A DNA stretch of 64,000 bases from contig NC_087178.1 in the NCBI RefSeq assembly GCF_035594125.1, positions 4,112,501 to 4,176,500 of the forward strand, read 5' to 3'. Positions within the stretch are counted from its first letter, which is position 1. Each line of letters begins with the position of its first letter. The notes beneath the pieces are model-generated. The model was given only the letters and a program-made list of their open reading frames with translations, searched no databases and had not been told where the DNA came from. The DNA comes from Scylla paramamosain. Taxonomy: Eukaryota > Arthropoda > Malacostraca > Decapoda > Portunidae. Shown here piece after piece: positions 33,324 through 64,000 of this stretch. Both the position numbers and the translations under genes were made by a program.

Positions 33324-33354
<31 letters not shown>
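33300..33354. repeat. Palindromic (CA)n-(TG)n microsatellite
   Basis: A CA tract flips directly to a TG tract at its centre (about 33326), so the two halves are reverse complements and can form a hairpin. Confidence 0.85.
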
Positions 33355-33896
33355 CATTCATTATGAATGCATGCAAAGTAATGTATATGTACAGCATTAC
33401 TCAGCTTATTTATTTACTCGACTTTTCTGAATAGACACATCCTTGCTTCAGATTCCTAAAACAAAGGTTAAAAGACCAACAATCACTTTCCTCGACGAAG
33501 GAAGGAAGAGCTCTGCGGGGCACCAACCAGCCTCTAGCCTGTTGGTAACACACACACACACACACACACACACCAATTCCTTTCCTGTGGAGAACTTGTA
33601 TTGGTTGACAGGGAAACAATCCAGAAACTATGTTCACTACTAATTATTGCTGAGCAGACTCGCATAAATACAGAATAACAACACATGCGTGTGCTGAAAG
33701 TTGCAAGAAAACTATCTTCACATTACTATGAGATGTTTTTTGGATGTCATTAAAAATTTACATTAGACTTGTTTTGATGTATCAACAAGAATTCAGTTAT
33801 TGCAGGATCTATTTCATTATTTGCTTTGAAAATTAAACCTAACTGTACCTATTTCATTGTATGATTGAATTATGCTGCATACTCTCTAATACTGGA

Positions 33897-34207
<311 letters not shown>

Positions 34208-35843
34208 ACAGTGGTTGAAAAAAAAAATTGGTAGAGTATGAATGGGTATGAAAGTAAAACAAGGAGTGATGTTTGATGAGAGAGGCGAGAGTGCCACAGA
34301 GGGACACAGAAGGATCGTAAAGGACATTGTCAGTGTGAGGCACCGGTATGTTTTAATCTGTAAACGTACTCATTAGTGTGCGATGAAGGTATAAGTGAAA
34401 TATACCAATAGGAATATAGTGTAGCTAGATGTGGCAACCAATTTAATTATGTACGGGGGTTTTCCCCCGTCACAGCTCTCTCTCTTCTCTCTTCCTGTCA
34501 CACACGTACACCCATATTTTTTTCCCCATTTCTGATATTCCCCCCTCCTTACACACTCTTCCCTATTACTGAGACACTTCTCCGGCAGTTTTCCCATTAC
34601 TGATTGGTAAAACTTTGATTGGTCAATAAACTGTTTTTTAATTGCAATGGAAAAGTGTCCCAGTGTCCTTTTCTGAATAGCTAACGAGGTTTTCATGAGA
34701 GGGGAGGGGATGGTGTCACTGACGTGAAAGTAATAGTCACCCCCCCATGTAATGGCTAGCTGAAACAATGGTATGAAAGAGGAGGGAGGGAGAAGGGGTC
34801 ATTTCTCTCACGTGATCTTAATCTTGAATTGATGCTGTATGTAAAGTTTTCCTATTTTTAACCTACAAGTGGCTTTGAAAATTGGAACAAGTTCGCTTTT
34901 TCAGGAATTTCTTTCTTCAACAACAACAACAACAGATTTTAATTTTTTCATTGTTGTTTATGCTGTGAATGATTCCCCAGAGGTTCATTCTGTTCTTTTG
35001 AGTTGTATTAACTAATCTTCAGTGTCCTCTCTCATTAATTATTTCAGTTTTCCTAACTGGTAAACCTGTGGCTCAATTGCTATTTTTTTCTTTCTTTCTT
35101 CCCACCAAAAGTAGGCACCAGCCAGTTGGTTGGCTCATCCCATACTTTTAATTAATTTTATTGAGTAAATTTCTTCTCTCATAGTGGCTAGTTTTTTTTT
35201 ATTTCGTAGTTGAAAATTATGTGGCTAATCTGTCTCCCAACTTTCCTTTTCCCCACCAACAGTAGGCACTTCCCCAGATGACATCTCAGAAAACGGGAAA
35301 ATTTTAAGCCTCGTATGAAAACAAAGCCCCGGAAATTCATTCATAAAGCCATTGCGGGGATTTTTAGGGACTTATTCTGGTCTAGGACAATTAGCATGGT
35401 GCCTCCTAATTTGATCTAGACCATCCTGGTATGAGAAAGACATTGTTTGCTACTATTACGCATTGCGATAAACTAATTATAGTGGTCTTGTGATCTCGGT
35501 AAGATAAGGCTATATGAGGTTATATATCACCAATAATTCATGCTATAACACCAAAGATGATGGATAGAGGTGTAGAAATGGAGTTAATGGACTATAAAAG
35601 GAGATAGATCTAAATTTCTGAGGAGCTTTGTTTGTCAGGAAGCAAATGAAATGAACTCATACTTAGCTGAGAGAATTAGAATGATAATTTGTAATTAATT
35701 ATGGAAATTAAAAACGTGATGAGTGATGGATAAGTCGTAGATAAGGGGAGATATTAATTTATGAAGATTCTTGTTTGTTAGGAAGTGGTGGTGAGTTCAC
35801 GACATTATTGGAACACAACAAACATTTCTTGGTCTGGTGCAAA

Positions 35844-54629
<18,786 letters not shown>

Positions 54630-55251
54630 CCTCCATTCCCTTCTCTATGGGAGGGAGAATGACTTAGAAAGGAAAGAGAGAAAATAATTCATGGAGCCAC
54701 AACAACCATAGCTGCTGGTATTTGCTTCACCAGTGACCTTGAGCTACCTTCCACCTACAGTTTATACAGTCTGCAGCTGCCAAACCCCTTTTCTGGTGAC
54801 CCTTCTGTGCTGGGGCCTCTGGTGGGTGCATGGGTGACTCTGGTGCTGTGGTGGCAGCAGACCAGCTATATTCTGAGGGTAGTGATGGTGGTGGTGTGTT
54901 GTTTAAGCTCCTTCCAATACCAAGTCTTTGTGCAGGTAGAGCGTATTCTAAAAAGGTAATTTTTTCATCTTATAACATGGAGAATCATTCATTCTTGAAA
55001 TGATAACGGTGCTTGTTTTCCCCAATGCAATAACTTTGACTACAAAATTCATTGTTGCTTGAGGCATCCCTTGCTAGGCAGTGTCATTCTCCCTTGTACT
55101 GCTGTTAAAATTTTTTTATTTTTAATTTCTTGTACAATGCTTTTCACTTCAGTATGCATAAGTTAGAGTTATACTTCAGAGGCGCCCACTAGGAACCATA
55201 TGAATATGGTCTGCCTTCACACAGAGTGACACACACTTCTGTACTCACACA

Positions 55252-55265
55252 CACATGGACACACC

Positions 55266-55303
<38 letters not shown>

Positions 55304-55328
55304 GACACTCAGGTACATGCATACTCAG

Positions 55329-55372
<44 letters not shown>
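55252..55372 (+). repeat. (CA)n microsatellites
   Basis: Two CA tracts (about 55268-55300 and 55330-55371) separated by about 30 bases. Confidence 0.9.
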
Positions 55373-55376
<4 letters not shown>

Positions 55377-58057
55377 CAGTATTTATTATTAAGATCATGC
55401 ATTGGTAGACCTTGGGCTTGTCTTGCTCTGGGCTCTTTGCCCTCATGTTTCACAGTGATAGTGATTCTCTTAAGAAAAATTTCTATGCTCCTGCTTTATC
55501 CCAGTTTGAAGACAAAGTTATCATTTTAGGATACTCAAGTGTAACAAGAGGTGATAACAATATTTGGTACCAAATCTTGCTGACACCAGTTCATTCTCCA
55601 GATCACCCTGTCCCAGCCTGGCAGTGTTAAGGCCTCAGGGAGGGTAGGGAGAGGCCTTTGTGCACTGCGGGGTTATGCTTGATTGGGAACAAACTGTACT
55701 TAACGGCCAATGCTCTCTCCCTCTCTCTCTCTCTTTCTCTTGTAGAAATTTTGTTTTTTAAGCAATACAAAATTTAGATTGAGTTTATTTGTGGCATTGT
55801 TGCAGCCTGTTGGCCGTATCTTTGAATTTGGATGGAAGTGATTACCTGATTTATTTTATATTTTTCAGATATGTATTATAATCAAAATATTGTTAATCAA
55901 GTATAGTAATTTCATGAGTTCTCCATTAATTTTGGAGGAGAAGAGTACAATGAAATGTGTTTGTGTGATTTATGTGATGTTCACAGTCCTTAGGAACATG
56001 TCACATGTTAGCAATTGTTATATTTCTTAATTTTATTGAAGACTTTATTAGTTATTTCCACTGCATTTTCACATGGAGATCTAGTGTGCTGGGCTGTGGG
56101 CTGGTTGATGCCCTGGGGAGGAAATTATCAAAAAAACTAAAGCTTTTATCATCAACAGCAGTGAAGAGCTGCTCCATGGAGGCCATTGGCAAAGCAGTGT
56201 CATCAGGCTTGTTATCACTTACCCAAGTTCAGTCTGTACCTAAGGTTGTAGCTCTTGAAATGCAAGTGTTTCAGCTGTTACCAGCACATCACTTTTGAAT
56301 CCTCAGATACTTATTCCTGTTCCTCACAAACACTGCACTGTCAAGAAGAGGCTTTTTGTGTAGCTCCCTTGCAGCTCCCAAGTACTAGCTGGCCAACAGT
56401 GAAACCACCTGGCCACCAATCATCAGGGCCACTTCTTTCATTGAGGCACCAGTGTGTTGCCAGCTGGTGTGTTGGGTGTGGTAGCTTTCACCTTCTCCTC
56501 TTAGAATTACTCCCAAGCTTTGGTGGCAACTTGACTCCATATTGTCATGTTTATCAATTTCTTCACTGTCTTCATGTATTTGAATGTGAAACTTCTTAGT
56601 GTCTTATCATTGTGTTGACATTAAGTGTTAACTTACAGTCATTCAGATATTTATAAAAAGAAAACAGATCTCATGGAAGACCCAGCCAGAAGCAGGTTCA
56701 TCAACAACAAGAGAAAGATGAATAAGTAGCAAAAAGGATTTGTGCAGTGAAGTTGGTGTGAGGTGAAATTATCTCATGGACTTGGTCAGTCAACTACCAG
56801 AAAGAAAGTTTATATGAAGACAATGAGTGCATATATATTTGTCTTGTATACAGAGATATCTGATTTTTTCCATGGAGCTGTGGTATTAGCTGTTTATGTT
56901 CCCTTGTGATTGAGGTGATGTTCCTCATGGTTATACATATATGAATATATATTCTTTTTTCCCTCCTCCCAAAGGTTTATACATCTTATGAGGGAGAAGT
57001 GAATCCCAGGCTGTGGCACGTGCTGACTGAGGGTCTGTGGGTGGCTTGGCTGTCCCAGAACTTTAATGAGGTGGTGGAGGTGTGTGGCGAGTGCAAGGGA
57101 ATGGCACCACGTGTGTTCTGCTTCTCCTCCAATACCTTACACTTGGGTGTTCCCATGCCCTCCTTCCCCACCCGGCTGAGGGCGGGGAAGGCAGTAGGTA
57201 GCCCTGCTGTAGACCTTCCCCAGCATCGTTGTTGATCAGGAAGTTTTATTGTCCATTGGTTGTTGAAAAAGTGACACTAGCACAAGAAATCTATATATTA
57301 ATTTTAAGCATGATAAGTACAAATTTCAGTAGATGTATATATTCCAGAGAAATACTATATAGATTATACTGTGTAGTGTGAGGAGGTGGTGGTGACCATG
57401 ACCAATATCTTCTGCTGTGATGAGTGGTGGTGTTGAGTATTGTTCTTTTCTGTTCCCCACTGTGAGACCTTGGAGCACAGTACTGTACTACCTGCAGCAC
57501 ACACTGCATTCATTCAGTCTTGGCTGTAGATATTTCCTTTATTTTGTGTTACATATTTTTTTCTGTTTCAGATTTGAGCTTTTTAAATGTAAACTCCTCA
57601 CCTTTACTGGTTAACACAGAGGATGGCAGACAGGCAAGGTGGTACACATCACCTTCCCAAACTTCAGTATTAATGTGAGTGAAGCGATGGAAGGCATTAA
57701 CCCAAGAGATACCAAGTTTATATTAGGCTTAGTGATGTAAATGCTCTTAGATTCTTTTTATATTGTACATAAGAGAATTAGTGGTAGTTGGGTTGTGTTT
57801 GTGGGTATGCATGTGTGCCTGCTTGCATCTGTATGCATGAGTTCCACTTCATTGGTGTATGTTTTGTATGCAGGATGGATGAGTGTTTTGCAGTACTGTA
57901 GTTATCTTGAATTAGGTTGCTTATTGATAATCAGCAGACCTTGTCCTGTGACTAAAGCCTAAAGGGTTGAGTGAAACTTTAATACATCTATTTTGCATTG
58001 AACAAATATCTGCAAGTCACATTCACCCAATATTGAAAGAATTGCTTTTCAGCTTTG

Positions 58058-58130
<73 letters not shown>

Positions 58131-58504
58131 AAAAAAGAGCTGTAGATAATGCTACAAAATTTATTCCTTATTACGTACAGATTTTTCCCCTTCAGAGTAT
58201 AAATTGTTAAATACTACTTGAATGTTATGTTATTTCAGTTATTTACTCCCAACCAATTAAGTTTATAGAATAATTAAGTTTTCATGTATGTGCATTTAAC
58301 TTGGATGGTCCTGCCCTCCTTGTGTCAGTGTGGGAGAGAGAATTGCTCCTTAAAGACACTCCCATTCCAAACAAGACCCCCAACTCCATTCCCCTCCATT
58401 ACCACCCTCACACTCCTTTACACACTTGTGTATGTCCCACTGTTAAGTAATACTTCACCTATATACATCAACATGGTTTTGTCAGTTTTCCCTGATTTGT
58501 GATT

Positions 58505-58557
<53 letters not shown>

Positions 58558-59541
58558 AATGAGAGAGAGAATCATGCACATACTTATTGTATGTCTGTAG
58601 ATATGACTGGAGATTTGAAAGGCATTATAAAAATGGACCTTCTCCCTTTTCTTTAAAGTTTTTTTTTATTTTGATACAAAATGTTTACAGTCAATCATGT
58701 AATTTATCATTATCTCATGAATCTAAATTGTCACTGCCATGCACACCATGACAACATGGAGCTGCTCGGAAAGAGGGGAAGGCACCAGACCACAAATGAC
58801 TGATGTACTGTTTGGAGAGGTGGTTCACTAATTTCTGGTTCTGTTGACCTTGTATCCATGTGTTCAGTAGTAAATCATGGGCTCTTTTAACCATCTTCAA
58901 ACTAAACAGTGTGGTGCCTTTCTTTTCAAATTTAGCTTTATTTTCCTAGCACTATTTTCATCCACCCCTGAATCTGGCACAAGCTTGAGGTTGCTGCCCG
59001 TGTGGAGGGGGGGGGTGTGAGAGCCTGCATGAACTTTTGAAGGACAAAGTACAAAATTCATCCACATGACAGTTCAGATTAAAATGCCATGCTCAACCTA
59101 AAGCTGGATGTGAATTTTGGAGGTTCATTTAAAGATATATTTTTTTCCAATATGATGTTTCATAGAATTTACTGTTTATTAATTAGTAGCAATATTTTAG
59201 TTACTGTGTATTTTATTGTTTTTATACTTTGGTATGTAGTTGATTAATGATATTGTTTCACACAAATCAGGCTTGCATCATTGACTGTTACAGTGTGGTG
59301 TAACCAGAGCATCTGTGTACTTAAACCAGGAGTTTCAATTTTCAAGAACAAAATTGTTCTCCTTAGCTGCATTTTTCTTTCCCATAATCTGCGTCGCCTT
59401 CATACCTGAGTCTCCTCACTCCAGAGCCCAGCACAAGATGCAGTTCAAACTTGCCCCCCACAATTTAAACTTCCAAGTAAAGTTACAAATTTAAACTTAT
59501 AGCTTTATCTTAAATTAACTTCCAGTAAAGGCTCATTTTAT

Positions 59542-59707
<166 letters not shown>

Positions 59708-60288
59708 ATATAGCTGTCCTCTGCACTTATCTTGAACCTATGTAAGCATCAAGTAGATACCAATGCATAGAACTACATGTGTCGTGCTTCCCACACCTGT
59801 GTGATGAGGAAGGTGAGGGTGCCGAGGGGCAATGCTGTATGTAGAGGCTAAGGACACTGCACAACCATAACACACGTGGTGACCATCAGGGGTGAGTGAC
59901 GGTGGCAGTGAGTGGAAAAATTTAGAGTAGTGCTCCATATTTTGTAAACTTTATCTAATATTTTTTGGTGGATGCGAGATGTTTTTATATGTCTTATGTA
60001 ATACCGAGGCATATGCTGTTTGACGAAATTGATCTATGATTAAAAAATATACCAGTAGTTTCAATTCTGGTTCTATAGCACATATTGTTTCAGGCTCACA
60101 TAGTTTACCTATGTTTGAATTATATCTGTGTTGGATAACAACATCTGGAAATCACAATATTTACCTCTCTGGTTAATGTATGAAGTATGTGTATGATATA
60201 TGAAAGATATATTTGTTTATTTTTTTTAATGTTGATAGATTTATGTGAGTTAATGTATTATCAGTAAATACATATAAACTTATAAATA

Positions 60289-60290
<2 letters not shown>

Positions 60291-60366
<76 letters not shown>
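60291..60366 (+). repeat. (TA)n microsatellite
   Basis: About 37 TA units followed by a few CA units. Confidence 0.95.
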
Positions 60367-60374
<8 letters not shown>

Positions 60375-60643
60375 CTATATATATCTCAGAACTTATGATT
60401 TGTTTGCTCATGTTTGTGAACACGAGCAAATCATGGGCAAAATCAGTGACAGGTTTTAGTAAGTAGCTGGTGGAGAAAGTTAAAGAATCTTGTCATAATT
60501 GGCTGTGTGCCATCACTTTGATGACTGACATGATCTCCACCATGCATCAGAAGCACATGTTAGTGTGGTCAGATTGTTGGCAGTGTTCAGTGGGTCACAG
60601 TGTTTGTGGCCTTTCTCAGTTCCTTTTAATTGTTCATTATCAC

Positions 60644-60645
<2 letters not shown>

Positions 60646-60719
<74 letters not shown>
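60646..60719 (+). repeat. (ATT)n microsatellite
   Basis: About 24 uninterrupted ATT units. Confidence 0.95.
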
Positions 60720-61958
60720 GATGGAGGGTTGACCACATACTCATATCTTTTTTTCTTCAAAACCCTATTTCTTATGTTGGGGAAAGTCTTGTAACATTGT
60801 GTAGGTCTGTGAGCAAGTAAACATACTGAAATGAACATGAAAGCTATTTTATGTAAAGCATGTATGAATTTCTTTGTGTGCCTGTGAGATTTGGTGTTTG
60901 ACTCTGTGTGTGTGTGTGTGTGTGTGTGAGAGTGTAAGCAAGGGACAATCTTCACCTTCATGTGTTCTAGGTGACCTTCAGGGAAATGGTGTGAAGTTAA
61001 CTTGTTTCTAAATTTACTCAGTGCTGTATATTAACTTAAGGATTATTTTGCCTCATCATACAACCTTTTTTGATAAATTATTACTTGTGTATAGTTATAA
61101 TTTCACGTTCACCACTGCTTTAGGTGAGGAGCATTTTAACCCTAACCAGCATTGAGGAAGGCTGGATTTGTGCTGTTAAGACAAGGTTTGACCCACATCC
61201 TTCCTATAGACACCCCTGTTGTACAAGAGGCTATGGCTGCTGGACCAAACTACCTATCGGGCATTAAGCGTCGGGACTTGTTTTTACCAATGTTTCTTAC
61301 ACGGCTAGTCATGCTGTTCTGATTTCACATCGCTTTAAGTCTCATCATAGATACAGAAGCTGCACTGTGATTTACCAGCTTTGTGACTTTAAGCTTTTCA
61401 GTCCAACATTAATGAAAGTGACTGATTACTGCTTAGCAAAACCAAAGAGCCACACAGAGCCATAGACCTCTTTATAATGTCCATGCCACACCCTGCCTCC
61501 CCTCTTGTGTCCACCCTCAGTCATGTTCAGTATTTTGTTGGTGGCAAAGACATTCTTTGCAAATTATTTTCTTTTAAATATTTAAGAAGTGTGAGAAAGA
61601 TGTCTGAATCCATTGCAAAATCCAGCAAGATTCACCAATAACTACACTAGGTCTATATATATATTATATATATATGACATATATAAAGATAGTGAATGAT
61701 ACAGCCAGGCTTTAGATGTCCCCTCCCCCCTTATGTGTGTGTGCAATGTCATGGTGGTATGGCAACTGTCCCCTCGTCTGGCTTTTTTCCCCCCCCCCCA
61801 AGTAGGGAGTGATACTTAGGTGGCAGTGGCGAGGTGACTGGTGCCATCCCACCCAGGTAGAGTAAGATAATGACTGTAGTGTAGAGTAGATTCTCTAATG
61901 ATCATTTTGTTCAGACATCTTTTGACATATTTGCAAATTTTATTGTTATGTCATTTTC

Positions 61959-61964
61959 AATAAA
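61959..61964 (+). terminator. Candidate distal poly(A) signal of CRTC
   Basis: AATAAA followed within 20 nt by T-rich sequence (TTTTCTTGTATTTTATTG). It lies 7.3 kb after the CRTC stop, so it may belong to a long 3' UTR isoform or to nothing. Confidence 0.35.
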
Positions 61965-63113
61965 GATTTTCTTGTATTTTATTGACATTTGTACTTTTAA
62001 ACACAAGATCACCTTTTCTCTGGAATTTATGTCAACAGTATTATTTATCACTTTATTTAATTGAACAACATGCTAATTTTCTTGACTCATTTTAGGCCAT
62101 CATAGATAGTGCCCTATGATCTTTGATACTGGAGTCTATAATTTTAAAATTAAATCAAGCTGGCTCTAGAATTTTAATATTAAATCAAGTTGACTGTTAT
62201 AATATGACGTTATTGCTGCCTGTATAGGACAAAGATGAAGATCTATTGGATCCACTTCACTCAATTACTTTGAGTCATGGATATGAAATGATAAAATTAA
62301 TTGAGTGTATACTCAAGTTCACAACTAAAGTGTGAACCAGGTTGGAAGATTACTGCCATTGTATTCCTTGCATTTCCAAAGAGGCAACTAAGATGGACAG
62401 AGGGAGGGGATTGGTAACCCCATCCTCTGCTTTCATTCCTGCTGTTAGACAAGGCATGACATGACACTTGGTCTCATCTACCTCTCTTAGAGGAGGATCT
62501 GCCTGACACAGATTACTTAATAAATCAACATCTCTTGATTCCTGATAAGGAATTTTATAGGCCACTGGAGTGAGAGAAGTACACAAATATTTTGTGTTTA
62601 TTTTGAACATAAAATGAGTGACAAGTTGGGACCACATCAGGATTACTCTTAGTATCCCTGAGTAGCCAACACCTGGCACCTTTCCTACTAGGAATGATGG
62701 GTCCTGGGTAGCAAAACAGGATCAAAGTACTATTTCATCCTATAACAGTATACATAATAAATATAATGCTACCAGCTTTTATGCCTGTGCTGTTGTGGCC
62801 AAATCCAGTACAGCTAAACAACTCACTTATTGCTTTGTACAATAATAAATAAACCTGAAGGTTGTTGACTCACCATCTGACCACTAACTGTGTCACTTTC
62901 TTCTGGAGACCAATTTATTTTTTAAAGTGAGTACTGCTATGGGGACCCCTCAGCTAACTCACTAGTACACCATACAAAAAATATAAGCTATCTATGCATC
63001 ATCTCTCATCCACAAGAATTCTAAGAGTCCACTCCATGCCTATCCACACTAAGCCTAAACCAACCAAGCTCTTCTCATGGACAAACTTCAACGAGAACAT
63101 ACAAAGAACATCA

Positions 63114-64000
<887 letters not shown>

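Noticed and set aside
62350..62679. 109-codon minus-strand open frame as a gene or DHX15 exon
   Set aside because: No recognisable domain, and DHX15 already ends at a conserved C-terminus with a stop at 63172.

Overview
This is a eukaryotic window, most likely from a decapod crustacean. That call is an inference. The evidence is split genes with GT-AG introns, five arthropod-like conserved genes, a TTAGG-type (arthropod telomere) repeat block, jockey-like and CR1/L2-like LINE fragments, Tc1-like and hAT transposons, and very many long microsatellites, a density typical of shrimps and crabs. No prokaryotic operon, CRISPR array or phage feature is present.

Layout. 1-4883: intergenic, rich in simple repeats, with an interstitial TTAGG array (461-656). 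4884-15835 (+): complete TTC21B/IFT139 gene, 27 coding exons, 1324 codons, encoding an intraflagellar transport complex A subunit made of TPR repeats. A decayed retroelement ORF lies in intron 13 and a perfect 29-bp inverted repeat lies just after the stop. 17507-20134 (-): 875-residue zinc-finger protein in a single coding exon, with C2H2/C2HC fingers and a WRKY/GCM1-like domain, convergent with TTC21B. 21880-23800: nest of dead transposons (5'-truncated jockey-like LINE, Tc1-like transposase remnant, 18-bp palindrome). 24728-32688 (+): SLC16/monocarboxylate-transporter-like membrane protein, five coding exons, 515 residues. A LINE fragment ends next to its last exon and a giant CT/TA microsatellite follows its stop. 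35844-54629 (+): CREB-regulated transcription coactivator (CRTC/TORC), about 14-15 coding exons. It has an N-terminal CREB-binding segment, a perfect SIK/14-3-3 phosphosite, a long polyglutamine stretch, a C-terminal activation domain and an apparent GC-AG last intron. A nearly complete hAT transposon (42885-45448) with matching inverted ends and an 8-bp target duplication sits in one CRTC intron. 54630-about 61990: probable CRTC 3' UTR and flank. 63172-64000 (-): last three exons of the spliceosomal DEAH helicase DHX15/Prp43, cut by the window edge.

The five genes have unrelated jobs (cilium assembly, transcription, membrane transport, cAMP/energy signalling, splicing), and nothing suggests they work together. 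I found no clear new biological system. The most interesting items are the GC-AG intron with tandem acceptor in CRTC, the hAT element, the zinc-finger/WRKY-GCM1 fusion, the TTC21B 3' hairpin, and several unannotated repeat structures (29.8-30.35 kb, 36.28-36.78 kb).
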